A DNA stretch of 64,000 nucleotides from Arenicola marina (Eukaryota > Annelida > Polychaeta > Arenicolidae): positions 558,001-622,000 of the forward strand of contig CAXHSH010000379.1 of NCBI GenBank assembly GCA_964019135.1. Reading direction: 5' to 3'. This document shows positions 24,250-38,410 of the stretch, piece by piece (position 1 is the stretch's first letter; each line of letters starts with the position of its first letter). The notes under the pieces are model-generated. The model ran no database searches, had not been told where the DNA came from, and was given only the letters and a program-made list of their open reading frames with translations. A program made the translations under genes and the position numbers.

Positions 24250-26799
24250 AAGAAAATAAACGAATCATGTTTATTTGTGTTGTATATCACTAAAGCCGAG
24301 TGTTTTGTACCGTATGTCGCTATACCCGAGAGTTTAGTGCAGTATATCACTGAAAGCGAGTGTTTTTTTAATAATATATCGCTAAAACCGTGTGTGTTTT
24401 GTGCAGTATGTCGGTATAACCTAGTGTTTTTAGCAGTATTTCGCTATAACCGGGTGTTTTTAGCAGTATATCGCTTGTACCGAGTGTTTTGGTCAAGAAA
24501 ATGATCGAATCATGTTTGTTTGTGTTGTATGTCGCTAAAGATGAGTGTTTTGTACCGTATGTCGCTATACCTGAGAGTTTCGTATAGTATATCCCTAAAA
24601 GCAATTGTTTTGACTAATATATCGCTAAAACCGATGGTGTTTTGTGCAGTATGTCGCTATAACTGAGTGTTTTGCGTAGTATGTCCCTAAAAGCGAGTGT
24701 TTTGAGTAGTATACCATTAAAACAGAGTGTGTTGTAGAGTATGTCGCTATTACCGAGTGTTTTGTACAGTATATCCCTAAAACCGAGTGCTTCGTGTAGT
24801 ATATCTCCAAAAGCGAGTGTTTTGAGTAGCATATCGGTAGAACCGAGTGTTTTGGTCAAGAAAATGATCGAATCCTGTTTGTTTGTGGAGTATATCGCTA
24901 AAGCCGAGTGTTTTGAACCGTATGTCGCCATACCCGAGACTTTGTTGTAGTATATCCCTAAAAGCGAGTGTTTTCTGAAAAATATATCGCTAAAACCATG
25001 TGTGTTTTGCGCAGTATGTCGCTATAACCGGGTGTTTTTAACAGTATATCGCTTGTACCGAGTGTTTTGGTTAATAAAATGATCGAATCATGTCTGTTTG
25101 TGTTGTATATCGCTAAAGCCGAGTGATTTGTACAGGATGTCGCTATAACTGAGTGTTGGGTGAAGTATATCCCTAAAAGCGAATGTGTTTAGTAGTATGT
25201 CCCTAAAAGCGAGTGCCTTGAGTAGTATATCGCTAAAACCGAGTGTATTGTACAGTATGTCACTATTAACGAGTGTTTTGTGCAGTATATCCCTAAAACC
25301 GAACGTTTTGCGTAGTATGTCCCTAAAATCGAGTGTTTTGAGTAGTACATCATTATAACAGAGCGTTTTGGTCAAGAAAATGATCGAATCATGTTTGTTT
25401 GTGTTGTATATCGCTAAAGCCGAGTGTTTTGTACCGAATGTCGCTATAACCGAGTGTTTTGTATAGAAAATCCCTAAAACCGAGTGTTTTGAGCAGTATA
25501 TCGGTAGAACCGAGTGTTTTGGTCAAGAAAATGATCGAATCATGTTTGTTTGTGTTGTATATCACTAAAGCCGAGTGTTTTGTACCGTATGTCGCTATAC
25601 CCGAGAGTTTAGTGCAGTATATCACTGAAAGCGAGTGTTTTTTTAATAATATATCGCTAAAACCGTGTGTGTTTTGTGCAGTATGTCGGTATAACCTAGT
25701 GTTTTTAGCAGTATTTCGCTATAACCGGGTGTTTTTAGCAGTATATCGCTTGTACCGAGTGTTTTGGTCAAGAAAATGATCGAACCATGTTTGTTTGTGT
25801 TGTATGTCGCTAAAGCCGAGTGTTTTGTACCGTATGTCGCTATACCTGAGAGTTTGGTATAGTATATCCCTAAAAGCAATTGTTTTGACTAATATATCGC
25901 TAAAACCGATGGTGTTTTGTGCAGTATGTCGCTATAACTGAGTGTTTTGCGTAGTATGTCCCTAAAAGCGAGTGTTTTGAGTAGTATACCATTAAAACAG
26001 AGTGTGTTGTAGAGTATGTCGCTATTACCGAGTGTTTTGTACAGTATATCCCTAAAACCGAGTGCTTCGTGTAGTATATCTCCAAAAGCGAGTGTTTTGA
26101 GTAGCATATCGGTAGAACCGAGTGTTTTGGTCAAGAAAATGATCGAATCCTGTTTGTTTGTGGAGTATATCGCTAAAGCCGAGTGTTTTGAACCGTATGT
26201 CGCCATACCCGAGACTTTGGTGTAGTATATCCCTAAAAGCGAGTGTTTTCTGAAAAATATATCGCTAAAACCATGTGTGTTTTGCGCAGTATGTCGCTAT
26301 AACCGGGTGTTTTTAACAGTATATCGCTTGTACCGAGTGTTTTGGTTAATAAAATGATCGAATCATGTCTGTTTGTGTTGTATATCGCTAAAGCCGAGTG
26401 ATTTGTACAGGATGTCGCTATAACTGAGTGTTGGGTGAAGTATATCCCTAAAAGCGAATGTGTTTAGTAGTATGTCCCTAAAAGCGAGTGCCTTGAGTAG
26501 TATATCGCTAAAACCGAGTGTATTGTACAGTATGTCACTATTACCGAGTGTTTTGTGCAGTATATCCCTAAAACCGAACGTTTTGCGTAGTATGTCCCTA
26601 AAATCGAGTGTTTTGAGTAGTACATCATTATAACAGAGTGTTTTGGTCAAGAAAATGATCGAATCATGTTTGTTTGTGTTGTATATCGCTAAAGCCGAGT
26701 GTTTTGTACCGAATGTCGCTATAACCGAGTGTTTTGTATAGAAAATCCCTAAAACCGAGTGTTTTGAGCAGTATATCGGTAGAACCGAGTGTTTTGGTC
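24250..26799. repeat. 1,275-bp direct tandem duplication
   Basis: About 24,250-25,524 and 25,525-26,799 are near-identical neighbours. Position 24,625 aligns with 25,900 and 25,088 with 26,363, both at offset 1,275. Differences seen include AAAGATGAG versus AAAGCCGAG (near 24,538 and 25,813), TTTCGTATAG versus TTTGGTATAG, and TTGTTGTAG versus TTGGTGTAG. Exact edges are uncertain because all flanks are the same satellite. Confidence 0.8.
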
Positions 26800-29700
26800 A
26801 AGAAAATGATCGAATCATGTTTGTTTGTGTTGTATATCACTAAAGCCGAGTATTTTGTATCGTATGTCGCTATACCCGAGAGTTTGCTGTAGTATATCCC
26901 TAAAAGCGAGTGTTTTGAATAATATATCGCTAAAACCGTGTGTGTTTTGTGCAGTATGTCGCTATAACCGAGTGTTTTGAGCAGTATCTCGCTCGTACCC
27001 AGTGTTTTGAGCAGTATATCGCTCTTACCGAGTGTTCTGGGAAGTGGAATACTGGAATCTGGTGTGCTTCCCTTGTATGTCGCTAAAACCGAGTGTTTTG
27101 TACAATATTTCGGTCTAACCGAGTGTTTGTAAAAATATATCGCTATAATTGAGTGTTATATGCAGTAAATCCTTAAAATAGTGTTTTGACTAGTATATCG
27201 TTAGAACCGAGTGTTTTGGTTAATAAAATGATCGAACCATGTGTGTTTGTGTTGTATACCGCTAAAGCCGATTGATTTGTAGATTATGCCGCTATAACTA
27301 AGTGTTTGATGTAGTATATCCCTAAAAGCGTGTGTTAAAAGTAGTATATCGCTAAAACCGCGTGTTTTTAGCAGTATATTGCTTGTACCGGGTGTTTTGG
27401 ATAATAAAATGATCGAATCATGTCTGTTTGTGTAGTATATCGCTAAACCGAGTGATTTCTACAGGATGTCGCTATAACTGAGTGTTGGGTGAAGTCTATC
27501 CCTAAAAGCGAATGTTTTTAGTAGTATGTCCCCAAAAGCGAGTGCCTTGAGTAGTATATAGCTAAAACCGAGTGTATTGTACAGTATTTCGCTATAACTG
27601 AGTTTTTTGTGCAGTATGTCGCTATAACCGAGTGTTTTGCGTAGTATGTCCCTAAAAGCGAGTGTTTTGAGCAGTATATCGGTAGAACCGAGTGTTTTGG
27701 TCAAGAAAATAAACGAATCATGTTTATTTGTGTTGTATATCACTAAAGCCGAGTGTTTTGTACCGTATGTCGCTATACCCGAGAGTTTAGTGCAGTATAT
27801 CACTGAAAGCGAGTGTTTTTTTAATAATATATCGCTAAAACCGTGTGTGTTTTGTGCAGTATGTCGGTATAACCGGGTGTTTTTAGCAGTATTTCGCTAT
27901 AACCGGGTGTTTTTAGCAGTATATCGCTTGTACCGAGTGTTTTGGTCAAGAAAATGATCGAATCATGTTTGTTTGTGTTGTATATCGCTAAAGCCGAGTG
28001 TTTTGTACCGAATGTCGCTATAACCGAGTGTTTTGTATAGAAAATCCCTAAAACCGAGTGTTTTGAGCAGTATATCGGTAGAACCGAGTGTTTTGGTCAA
28101 GAAAATTATCGAATCATGTTTGTTTGTATTGTATATCACTAAAGCCGAGTGTTTTGTACCGTATGTCGCTATACCGGAGAGTTTGGTGTAGTATATCCCT
28201 AAAAGCGAGTGTTTTTTTAATAATATATCGCTAAAACCGATTGTGTTTTGTGCAGTTTGTCGCTATAACCGTGTGTTTTGCGTAATATGTCCCTAAAAGC
28301 GAGTGTTTTGAGCAGTATATCATTAAAACAGAGTGTGTTGTAGAGTATGTCGCTATTACAGAGTGTTTTGTACAGTATATCCCAAAAACCGAGTGCTTCG
28401 TGTAGTATATCCCTGAAAGCGAGTGTTTTGAATAATATATGGCTAAAACCGGGCGTGTTTTGTGCAGTATGTCGTTATAACCGAGTGTTGAGCAGTATAT
28501 CGCTCGTACCCAGTGTTTTGAGCAGTATATCGCTCTAACTGAGTGTTTTGGGAAGTGGAATACTGGAATGTGGTGTCCTTCCCTAGTATGCCTCTAAAAC
28601 TGAGTGTTTTGTACAATATTTCGCTATAACCGAGTGTTTTGTACCGAATGTCGCTATAACCGAGTGTTTTGTATAGAAAATCCCTAAAACCGAATGTTTT
28701 GAGCAGTATATCTGTAGAACCGAGTGTTTTGGTCAAGAAAATGATCGAATCATGTTTCTTTGTGTTGTATATCACTAAAGCCGAGTGTTTTGTACGGTAT
28801 GTCGCTATACCCGAGAGTTTGGTGTAGTATATCCCTAAAAGCGAGTGTTTTCTAAAAAATATATCGCTAAAACCGTGTGTGTTTTGCGCAGTATGTCGCT
28901 ATAACCGGGTGTTTTTAACAGTATATCGCTTGTACCGAGTGTTTTGGTTAATAAAATGATCGAATCATGTCTGTTTGTGTTGTATATCGCTAAAGCCGAG
29001 TGATTTGTACAGGATGTCGCTATAACTGAGTGTTGGGTGAAGTATATCCCTAAAAGCGAATGTGTTTAGTAGTATGTCCCTAAAAGCGAGTGCCTTGAGT
29101 AGTATATCGCTAAAACCGAGTGTATTGTACAGTATGTCACTATTACCGAGTGTTTTGTGCAGTATATCCCTAAAACCGAACGTTTTGCGTAGTATGTCCC
29201 TAAAATCGAGTGTTTTGAGTAGTACATCATTATAACAGAGTGTTTTGGTCAAGAAAATGATCGAATCATATTTGTTTGTGTTGTATATCGCTAAAGCCGA
29301 GTGTTTTGTACCGAATGTCGCTATAACCGAGTGTTTTGTATAGAAAATCCCTAAAACCGAGTGTTTTGAGCAGTATATCGGTAGAACCGAGTGTTTTGGT
29401 CAAGAAAATGATCGAATCATGTTTGTTTGTGTTGTATATCACTAAAGCCGAGTATTTTGTATCGTATGTCGCTATACCCGAGAGTTTGCTGTAGTATATC
29501 CCTAAAAGCGAGTGTTTTGAATAATATATCGCTAAACCGTGTGTGTTTTGTGCAGTATGTCGCTATAACCGAGTGTTTTGAGCAGTATCTCGCTCGTACC
29601 CAGTGTTTTGAGCAGTATATCGCTCTTACCGAGTGTTCTGGGAAGTGGAATACTGGAATCTGGTGTGCTTCCCTTGTATGTCGCTAAAACCGAGTGTTTT

Positions 29701-31794
29701 GTACAATATTTCGCTATAACCGAGTGTTTGTAAAAATATATCGCTATAATTGAGTGTTATATGCAGTAAATCCTTAAAATAGTGTTTTGACTAGTATATC
29801 GTTAGAACCGAGTGTTTTGGTTAATAAAATGATCGAACCATGTGTGTTTGTGTTGTATACCGCTAAAGCCGATTGATTTGTAGATTATGCCGCTATAACT
29901 AAGTGTTTGATGTAGTATATCCCTAAAAGCGTGTGTTAAAAGTAGTATATCGCTAAAACCGCGTGTTTTTAGCAGTATATTGCTTGTACCGGGTGTTTTG
30001 GATAATAAAATGATCGAATCATGTCTGTTTGTGTAGTATATCGCTAAACCGAGTGATTTCTACAGGATGTCGCTATAACTGAGTGTTGGGTGAAGTCTAT
30101 CCCTAAAAGCGAATGTTTTTAGTAGTATGTCCCCAAAAGCGAGTGCCTTGAGTAGTATATAGCTAAAACCGAGTGTATTGTACAGTATTTTGCTATAACT
30201 GAGTTTTTTGTGCAGTATGTCGCTATAACCGAGTGTTTTGCGTAGTATGTCCCTAAAAGCGAGTGTTTTGAGCAGTATATCGGTAGAACCGAGTGTTTTG
30301 GTCAAGAAAATAAACGAATCATGTTTATTTGTGTTGTATATCACTAAAGCCGAGTGTTTTGTACCGTATGTCGCTATACCCGAGAGTTTAGTGCAGTATA
30401 TCACTGAAAGCGAGTGTTTTTTTAATAATATATCGCTAAAACCGTGTGTGTTTTGTGCAGTATGTCGGTATAACCTAGTGTTTTTAGCAGTATTTCGCTA
30501 TAACCGGGTGTTTTTAGCAGTATATCGCTTGTACCGAGTGTTTTGGTCAAGAAAATGATCGAACCATGTTTGTTTGTGTTGTATGTCGCTAAAGCCGAGT
30601 GTTTTGTACCGTATGTCGCTATACCTGAGAGTTTGGTATAGTATATCCCTAAAAGCAATTGTTTTGACTAATATATCGCTAAAACCGATGGTGTTTTGTG
30701 CAGTATGTCGCTATAACTGAGTGTTTTGCGTAGTATGTCCCTAAAAGCGAGTGTTTTGAGTAGTATACCATTAAAACAGAGTGTGTTGTAGAGTATGTCG
30801 CTATTACCGAGTGTTTTGTACAGTATATCCCTAAAACCGAGTGCTTCGTGTAGTATATCTCCAAAAGCGAGTGTTTTGAGTAGCATATCGGTAGAACCGA
30901 GTGTTTTGGTCAAGAAAATGATCGAATCCTGTTTGTTTGTGGAGTATATCGCTAAAGCCGAGTGTTTTGAACCGTATGTCGCCATACCCGAGACTTTGGT
31001 GTAGTATATCCCTAAAAGCGAGTGTTTTCTGAAAAATATATCGCTAAAACCATGTGTGTTTTGCGCAGTATGTCGCTATAACCGGGTGTTTTTAACAGTA
31101 TATCGCTTGTACCGAGTGTTTTGGTTAATAAAATGATCGAATCATGTCTGTTTGTGTTGTATATCGCTAAAGCCGAGTGATTTGTACAGAATGTCGCTAT
31201 AACTGAGTGTTGGGTGAAGTATATCCCTAAAAGCGAATGTGTTTAGCAGTATGTCCCTAAAAGCGAGTGCCTTGAGTAGTATATCGCTAAAACCGAGTGT
31301 ATTGTGCAGTATGTCACTATTACCGAGTGTTTGGTGCAGTATATCCCTAAAACCGAACGTTTTGCGTAGTATGTCCCTAAAATCGAGTGTTTTGAGTAGT
31401 ACATCATTATAACAGAGTGTTTGGTCAAGAAAATGATCGAATCATGTTTGTTTGTATTGTATATCACTAAAGCCGAGTGTTTTGTACCGTATGTCGCTAT
31501 ACCGGAGAGTTTGGTGTAGTATATCCCTAAAAGCGAGTGTTTTTTGAATAATATATCGCTAAAACCGATTGTGTTTTGTGCAGTATGTCGCTATAACCGT
31601 GTGTTTTGCGTAATATGTCCCTAAAAGCGAGTGTTTTGAGCAGTATATCATTAAAACAGAGTGTGTTGTAGAGTATGTCGCTATTACAGAGTGTTTTGTA
31701 CAGTATATCCCAAAAACCGAGTGCTTCGTGTAGTATATCCCTGAAAGCGAGTGTTTTGAATAATATATCGCTAAAACCGGGCGTGTTTTGAGCA

Positions 31795-32810
31795 GTATAT
31801 CGCTCGTACCCAGTGTTTTGAGCAGTATATCGCTCTAACTGAGTGTTTTGGGAAGTGGAATACTGGAATGTGGTGTGCTTCCCTAGTATGTCTGAGTGTT
31901 TTTTACAATATTTCGCTATAACCGAGTGTTTTGTACCGAATGTCGCTATAACCGAGTGTTTTGTATAGAAAATCCCTAAAACCGAATGTTTTGAGCAGTA
32001 TATCTGTAGAACCGAGTGTTTTGGTCAAGAAAATGATCGAATCATGTTTCTTTGTGTTGTATATCACTAAAGCCGAGTGTTTTGTACGGTATGTCGCTAT
32101 ACCCGACAATTTGGTGTAGTATATCCCTAAAAGCGAGTGTTTTCTAAAAAATATATCGAAAAAACCGAGTGCTTCGTGTAGTATATCCCTGAAAGCGAGT
32201 GTTTTGAATAATATATCGCTAAAACCGGGCGTGTTTTGTGCAGTATGTCGTTATAACCGAGTGTTTTGAGCAGTATATCGCTCGTACCCAGTGCTTTGAG
32301 CAGTATATCGCTCGTACCCAGTGTTTTGAGCAGTATATCGCTCTAACTGAGTGTTTTGGGAAGTGGAATACTGGAATGTGGTGTGCTTCCCTAGTATGTC
32401 TGAGTGTTTTTTACAATATTTCGCTATAACCGAGTGTTTTGTACCGAATGTCGCTATAACCGAGTGTTTTGTATAGAAAATCCCTCAAACCGAGTGTTTT
32501 GAGCAGTATATCGGTAGAACCGAGCGTTTTGGTCAAGAAAATGATCGAATCATGTTTCTTTGTGTTGTATATCACTAAAGCCGAGTGTTTTGTACCGTAT
32601 GTCGCTATACCCGAGAGTTTGGTGTAGTATATCCCTAAAAGCGAGTGTTTTCTGAAAAATATATCGCTAAAAGCGTGTGTGTTTTGCGCAGTATGTCGCT
32701 ATAACCGGGTGTTTTTAACAGTATATCGCTTGTACCGAGTGTTTTGGTTAATAAAATGATCGAATCATGTCTGTTTGTGTTGTATATCGCTAAAGCCGAG
32801 TGATTTGTAC
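31795..32810. repeat. 508-bp direct duplication with private deletion
   Basis: The motif AGTATGTCTGAGTG, in which part of a unit (CTAAAAC) is missing, occurs at 31,891 and again at 32,399, a spacing of 508. The same deletion is found at 19,849, offset 12,550 from the second copy. All three must descend from one mutated ancestor unit. Edges are approximate. Confidence 0.75.
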
Positions 32811-35800
32811 AGGATGTCGCTATAACTGAGTGTTGGGTGAAGTATATCCCTAAAAGCGAATGTTTTTAGTAGTATGTCCCTAAAAGCGAGTGCCTTGAGT
32901 AGTATATCGCTAAAACCGAGTGTATTGTACAGTATGTCGTTATTACCGAGTGTTTTGTGCAGTATATCCCTAAAACCGAACGTTTTGCGTAGTATGTCCC
33001 TAAAATCGAGTGTTTTGAGTAGTATATCATTATAACAGAGTGTTTTGGTCAAGAAAATGATCGAATCATGTTTGTTTGTGTTGTATATCGCTCAAGCCGG
33101 GTGTTTTGTACCGAATGTCGCTATAACCGAGTGTTTTGTATGGAAAATCCCTAAAACCGAGTGTTTTGAGCAGTATATCGGTAGAACCGAGTGTTTTGGT
33201 CAAGAAAATGATCGAATCATGTTTGTTTGTGTTGTATATCACCAAAGCCGAGTATTTTGTATCGTATGTCGCTATACCCGAGAGTTTGCTGTAGTATATC
33301 CCTAAAAGCGAGTGTTTTGAATAATATATCGTTAAAACCGTGTGTGTTTTGTGCAGTATGTCGTTATAACCGAGTGTTTTGAGCAGTATATCGCTCGTAC
33401 CCAGTGTTTTGAGCAGTATATCGCTCTTACCGAGTGTTCTGGGAAGTGGAATACTGGAATCGGGTGTGCTTCCCTTGTATGTCGCTAAAACCGAGTGTTT
33501 TGTACAATATTTCGCTATAACCGAGTGTTTGTAAAAATATATCGCTATAATTGAGTGTTATATGCAGTAAATCCTTAAAATAGTGTTTTGACTAGTATAT
33601 CGTTAGAACCGAGTGTTTTGGTTAATAAAATGATCGAACCATGTGTGTTTGTGTTGTATACCGCTAAAGCCGATTGATTTGTAGATTATGCCGCTATAAC
33701 TAAGTGTTTGATGTAGTATATCCCTAAAAGCGTGTGTTTTAAGTAGCATATCGCTAAAACCGCGTGTTTTATACAGTATGTCACTTTAACCGAATGTTTT
33801 GGGTACTTTGTACCTAAAACCGGATGTTTTTAGCAGTATATTGCTTGTACCGGGTGTTTTGGATAATAAAATGATCGAATCATGTCTGTTTGTGTAGTAT
33901 ATCGCTAAACCGAGTGATTTCTACAGGATGTCGCTATAACTGAGTGTTGGGTGAAGTCTATCCCTAAAAGCGAATGTTTTTAGTAGTATGTCCCCAAAAG
34001 CGAGTGCCTTGAGTAGTATATAGCTAAAACCGAGTGTATTGTACAGTATTTTGCTATAACTGAGTTTTTTGTGCAGTATGTCGCTATAACCGAGTGTTTT
34101 GCGTAGTATGTCCCTAAGAGCGAGTGTTTTGAGCAGTATATCGGTAGAACCGAGTGTTTTGGTCAAGAAAATAAACGAATCATGTTTGTTTGTGTTGTAT
34201 ATCACTAAAGCCGAGTGTTTTGTACCGTATGTCGCTATACCCGAGAGTTTAGTGCAGTATATCACTGTTTTGAGCAGTATATCGCTCGTACCCAGTGTTT
34301 TGAGCAGTATATTGCTCTAACTGAGTGTTTTGGGAAGTGGAATACTGGAATGTGGTGTGCTTCCCTAGTATGTCTCTAAAACTGAGTGTTTTGTACAATA
34401 TTTCGCTATAACCGAGTGTTTTTTACAGTATATCGCTATAACCGAGTGTTATGTGTAGTGAATCCTTAAAAAACGGAGTGTTTTGAGTAGTTTATCGGTA
34501 GAACCGCGTGTTTTAGTCAAGAAAATGATCGAATCCTGTTTGTTTGTGGAGTATATCGCTAAAGCCGTGTGTTTTGTACCGAATGTCGCTATAACCGAGT
34601 GTTTTGTATAGAAAATCCCTAAAACCGAGTGTTTCGAGCAGTATATCGGTAGAACCGAGTGTTTTGGTCAAGAAAATGATCGAATCATGTTTCTTTGTGT
34701 TGTATATCACTAAAGCCGAGTGTTTTGTACCGTATGTCGCTATACCCGAGAGTTTGGTGTAGTATATCCCTAAAAGCGAGTGTTTTCTGAAAAATATATC
34801 GCTAAAAGCGTGTGTGTTTTGCGCAGTATGTCGCTATAACCGGGTGTTTTGAGCAGTATATCGCTTGTACCGAGTGTTTTGGTTAATAAAATGATCGAAT
34901 CATGTCTGTTTGTGTTGTATATCGCTAAAGCCGAGTGATTTGTACAGGATGTCGCTATAACTGAGTGTTGGGTGAAGTATATCCCTAAAAGCGAATGTTT
35001 TTAGTAGTATGTCCCTAAAAGCGAGTGCCTTGAGTAGTATATCGCTAAAACCGAGTGTATTGTACAGTATGTCGTTATTACCGAGTGTTTTGTGCAGTAT
35101 ATCCCTAAAACCGAACGTTTTGCGTAGTATGTCCCTAAAATCGAGTGTTTTGAGTAGTATATCATTATAACAGAGTGTTTTGGTCAAGAAAATGATCGAA
35201 TCATGTTTGTTTGTGTTGTATATCGCTCAAGCCGGGTGTTTTGTACCGAATGTCGCTATAACCGAGTGTTTTGTATGGAAAATCCCTAAAACCGAGTGTT
35301 TTGAGCAGTATATCGGTAGAACCGAGTGTTTTGGTCAAGAAAATGATCGAATCATGTTTGTTTGTGTTGTATATCACCAAAGCCGAGTATTTTGTATCGT
35401 ATGTCGCTATACCCGAGAGTTTGCTGTAGTATATCCCTAAAAGCGAGTGTTTTGAATAATATATCGCTAAAACCGTGTGTGTTTTGTGCAGTATGTCGCT
35501 ATAACCGAGTGTTTTGAGCAGTATATCGCTCGTACCGAGTGTTTTGAGCAGTATATCGCTCTTACCGAGTGTTCTGGGAAGTGGAATACTGGAATCTGGT
35601 GTGCTTCCCTTGTATGTCGCTAAAACCGAGTGTTTTGTACAATATTTCGCTATAACCGAGTGTTTGTAAAAATATATCGCTATAATTGAGTGTTATATGC
35701 AGTAAATCCTTAAAATAGTGTTTTGACTAGTATATCGTTAGAACCGAGTGTTTTGGTTAATAAAATGATCGAACCATGTGTGTTTGTGTTGTATACCGCT

Positions 35801-36640
35801 AAAGCCGATTGATTTGTAGATTATGCCGCTATAACTAAGTGTTTGATGTAGTATATCCCTAAAAGCGTGTGTTTTAAGTAGTATATCGCTAAAACCGCGT
35901 GTTTTATACAGTATGTCACTTTAACCGAATGTTTTGGGCACTTTGTACCTAAAACCGGGTGTTTTTAGCAGTATATTGCTTGTACCGGGTGTTTTGGATA
36001 ATAAAATGATCGAATCATGTCTGTTTGTGTAGTATATCGCTAAACCGAGTGATTTGTACAGGATGTCGCTATAACTGAGTGTTGGGTGAAGTCTATCCCT
36101 AAAAGCGAATGTTTTTAGTAGTATGTCCCCAAAAGCGAGTGCCTTGAGTAGTATATAGCTAAAACCGAGTGTATTGTACAGTATTTTGCTATAACTGAGT
36201 TTTTTGTGCAGTATGTCGCTATAACCGAGTGTTTTGCGTAGTATGTCCCTAAAAGCGAGTGTTTTGAGCAGTATATCGGTAGAACCGAGTGTTTTGGTCA
36301 AGAAAATAAACGAATCATGTTTGTTTGTGTTGTATATCACTAAAGCCGAGTGTTTTGTACCGTATGTCGCTATACCCGAGAGTTTAGTGCAGTATATCAC
36401 TGAAAGCGAGTGTTTTTTTAATAATATATCGCTCAAACCGTGTGTGTGTTGTGCAGTATGTCGGTATAACCGGGTGTTTTTAGCAGTATTTCGCTATAAC
36501 CGGGTGTTTTTAGCAGTATATCGCTTGTACCGAGTGTTTTGGTCAAGAAAATGATCGAATCATGTTTGTTTGTGTTGTATGTCGCTAAAGCCGAGTGTTT
36601 TGTACCGTATGTCGCTATACCTGAGAGTTTGGTATAGTAT
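32500..36640. repeat. two tandem copies of a 2,135-bp block
   Basis: Positions 32,765, 33,045 and 34,099 align with 34,900, 35,180 and 36,234 at a constant offset of 2,135. Both copies retain two extra units (with TTTATACAGTATGTCACTTTAACC and ACTTTGTACCTAAAACC) that are missing from the related blocks near 21,290, 23,880, 27,340 and 29,940. There the corresponding stretch is joined as TTAAAAGTAG. Confidence 0.75.
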
Positions 36641-38410
36641 ATCCCTAAAAGCAATTGTTTTGACTAATATATCGCTAAAACCGATGGTGTTTTGTGCAGT
36701 ATGTCGCTATAACTGAGTGTTTTGCGTAGTATGTCCCTAAAAGCGAGTACCTTGAGTAGTATATCGCTAAAACCGAGGGTATTGTGCAGTATGTCACTAT
36801 TACCGAGTGTTTGGTGCAGTATATCCCTAAAACCGAACGTTTTGCGTAGTATGTCCCTAAAATCGAGTGTTTTGAGTAGTACATCATTATAACAGAGTGT
36901 TTTGGTCAAGAAAATGATCGAATCATGTTTGTTTGTGTTGTATATCGCTAAAGCCGAGTGTTTTGTACGGAATGTCGCTATAACCGAGTGTTTTGTATAG
37001 AAAATCCCTAAAACCGAGTGTTTTGAGCAGTATATCGGTAGAACCGAGTGTTTTGGTCAAGAAAATTATCGAATCATGTTTGTTTGTATTGTATATCACT
37101 AAAGCCGAGTGTTTTGTACCGTATGTCGCTATACCGGAGAGTTTGGTGTAGTATATCCCTAAAAGCGAGTGTTTTTTGAATAATATATCGCTAAAACCGT
37201 GTGTGATTTGTGCAGTATGTCGCTATAACCGAGTGTTTTGAGCAGTATGTCGCTCGTACCGAGTGTTTTGTGCAGTATGTCGCTATAACCGAGTGTTTTG
37301 AGTAGTACATCATTATAACAGAGTGTTTTGGTCAAGAAAATGATCGAATCATGTTTGTTTGTGATGTATATCGCTAAAGCCGAATGTTTTGTACCGAATG
37401 TCGCTATAACCGAGTGTTTTGTATAGAAAATCCCTAAAACCGAATGTTTTGAGCAGTATATCGGTAGAACCGAGTGTTTTGGTCAAGAAAATGATCGAAT
37501 CATATTTGTTTGTGTTGTAAATCACTAAAGCCGAGTGTTTTGTACCGTATGTCGCTATACCCGAGAGTTTGGTGTAGTATATCCCTAAAAGCGAGTGTTT
37601 TTTGAATAATATATCGCTAAAACCGTGTGTGATTTGTGCAGTATGTCGCTATAACCGAGTGTTTTGGGCAGTATGTCGCTCGTACCGAGTGTTTTGTGCA
37701 GTATGTCGCTATAACCGAGTGTTTTGCGTAGTATGTCCCTAAAATCGAATGTTTTGAGTAGCATATCATTATAACAGGGTGTGTTGTAGAGTATGTCGCT
37801 TTTACCGAGTGTTTTGTACAGTATATCCCTAAAACCGAGTGCTTCGTGGAGTATATCTCTAAAAGCGAGTGTTTTGAGTAGCATATCGGTAGAACCGAGT
37901 GTTTTGGTCAAGAAAATGATCGAATCATGTTTGTTTGTGTTGTATATCGCTAAACCGAGTATTTTGTACCGAATGTCGCTATACCTGAGAGTTTGGTATA
38001 GTATATCCCTAAAAGCGATTGTTTTGACTAATATATTGCTAAAACCGATTGTGTTTTGTGCAGTATCTCGCGATAACCGAGTGTTTTTAGCAGTATATCG
38101 TTTGTACCGAGTGTTTTGGTCAAGAAAATGATCGAATCATGTTTGTTTGTGTTGTATGTCGCTAAACCGAGTATTTTGTACCGAATGTCGCTATACCTGA
38201 GAGTTTGGTATAGTATATCCCTAAAAGCGATTGTTTTGACTAATATATCGCTAAAACCGATTGTGTTTTGTGCAGTATGTCGCTATAACCGTGTGTTTTG
38301 CGTAATATGTCCCTAAAAGCGAGTGTTTTGAGCAGTATATCATTAAAACAGAGTGTGTTGTAGAGTATGTCGCTATTACAGAGTGTTTTGTACAGTATAT
38401 CCCAAAAACC

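Larger units (their letters stand above)
19301..36650. repeat. 30-bp satellite array, zone B higher-order repeats
   Basis: Same 30-bp satellite with a different HOR composition. A marker unit, GACTAGTATATCGTTAGAACC followed by the variant dyad ATGATCGAACCAT, occurs at about 21,131, 23,735, 27,188, 29,789, 33,590 and 35,725. Spacings are about 2,604, 3,453, 2,601, 3,801 and 2,135 bp. Each marker is preceded by a 61-bp unit with TTCTGGGAAG and CTTCCCTTG instead of CTTCCCTAG. No gene is seen. Zone limits are approximate. Confidence 0.88.
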
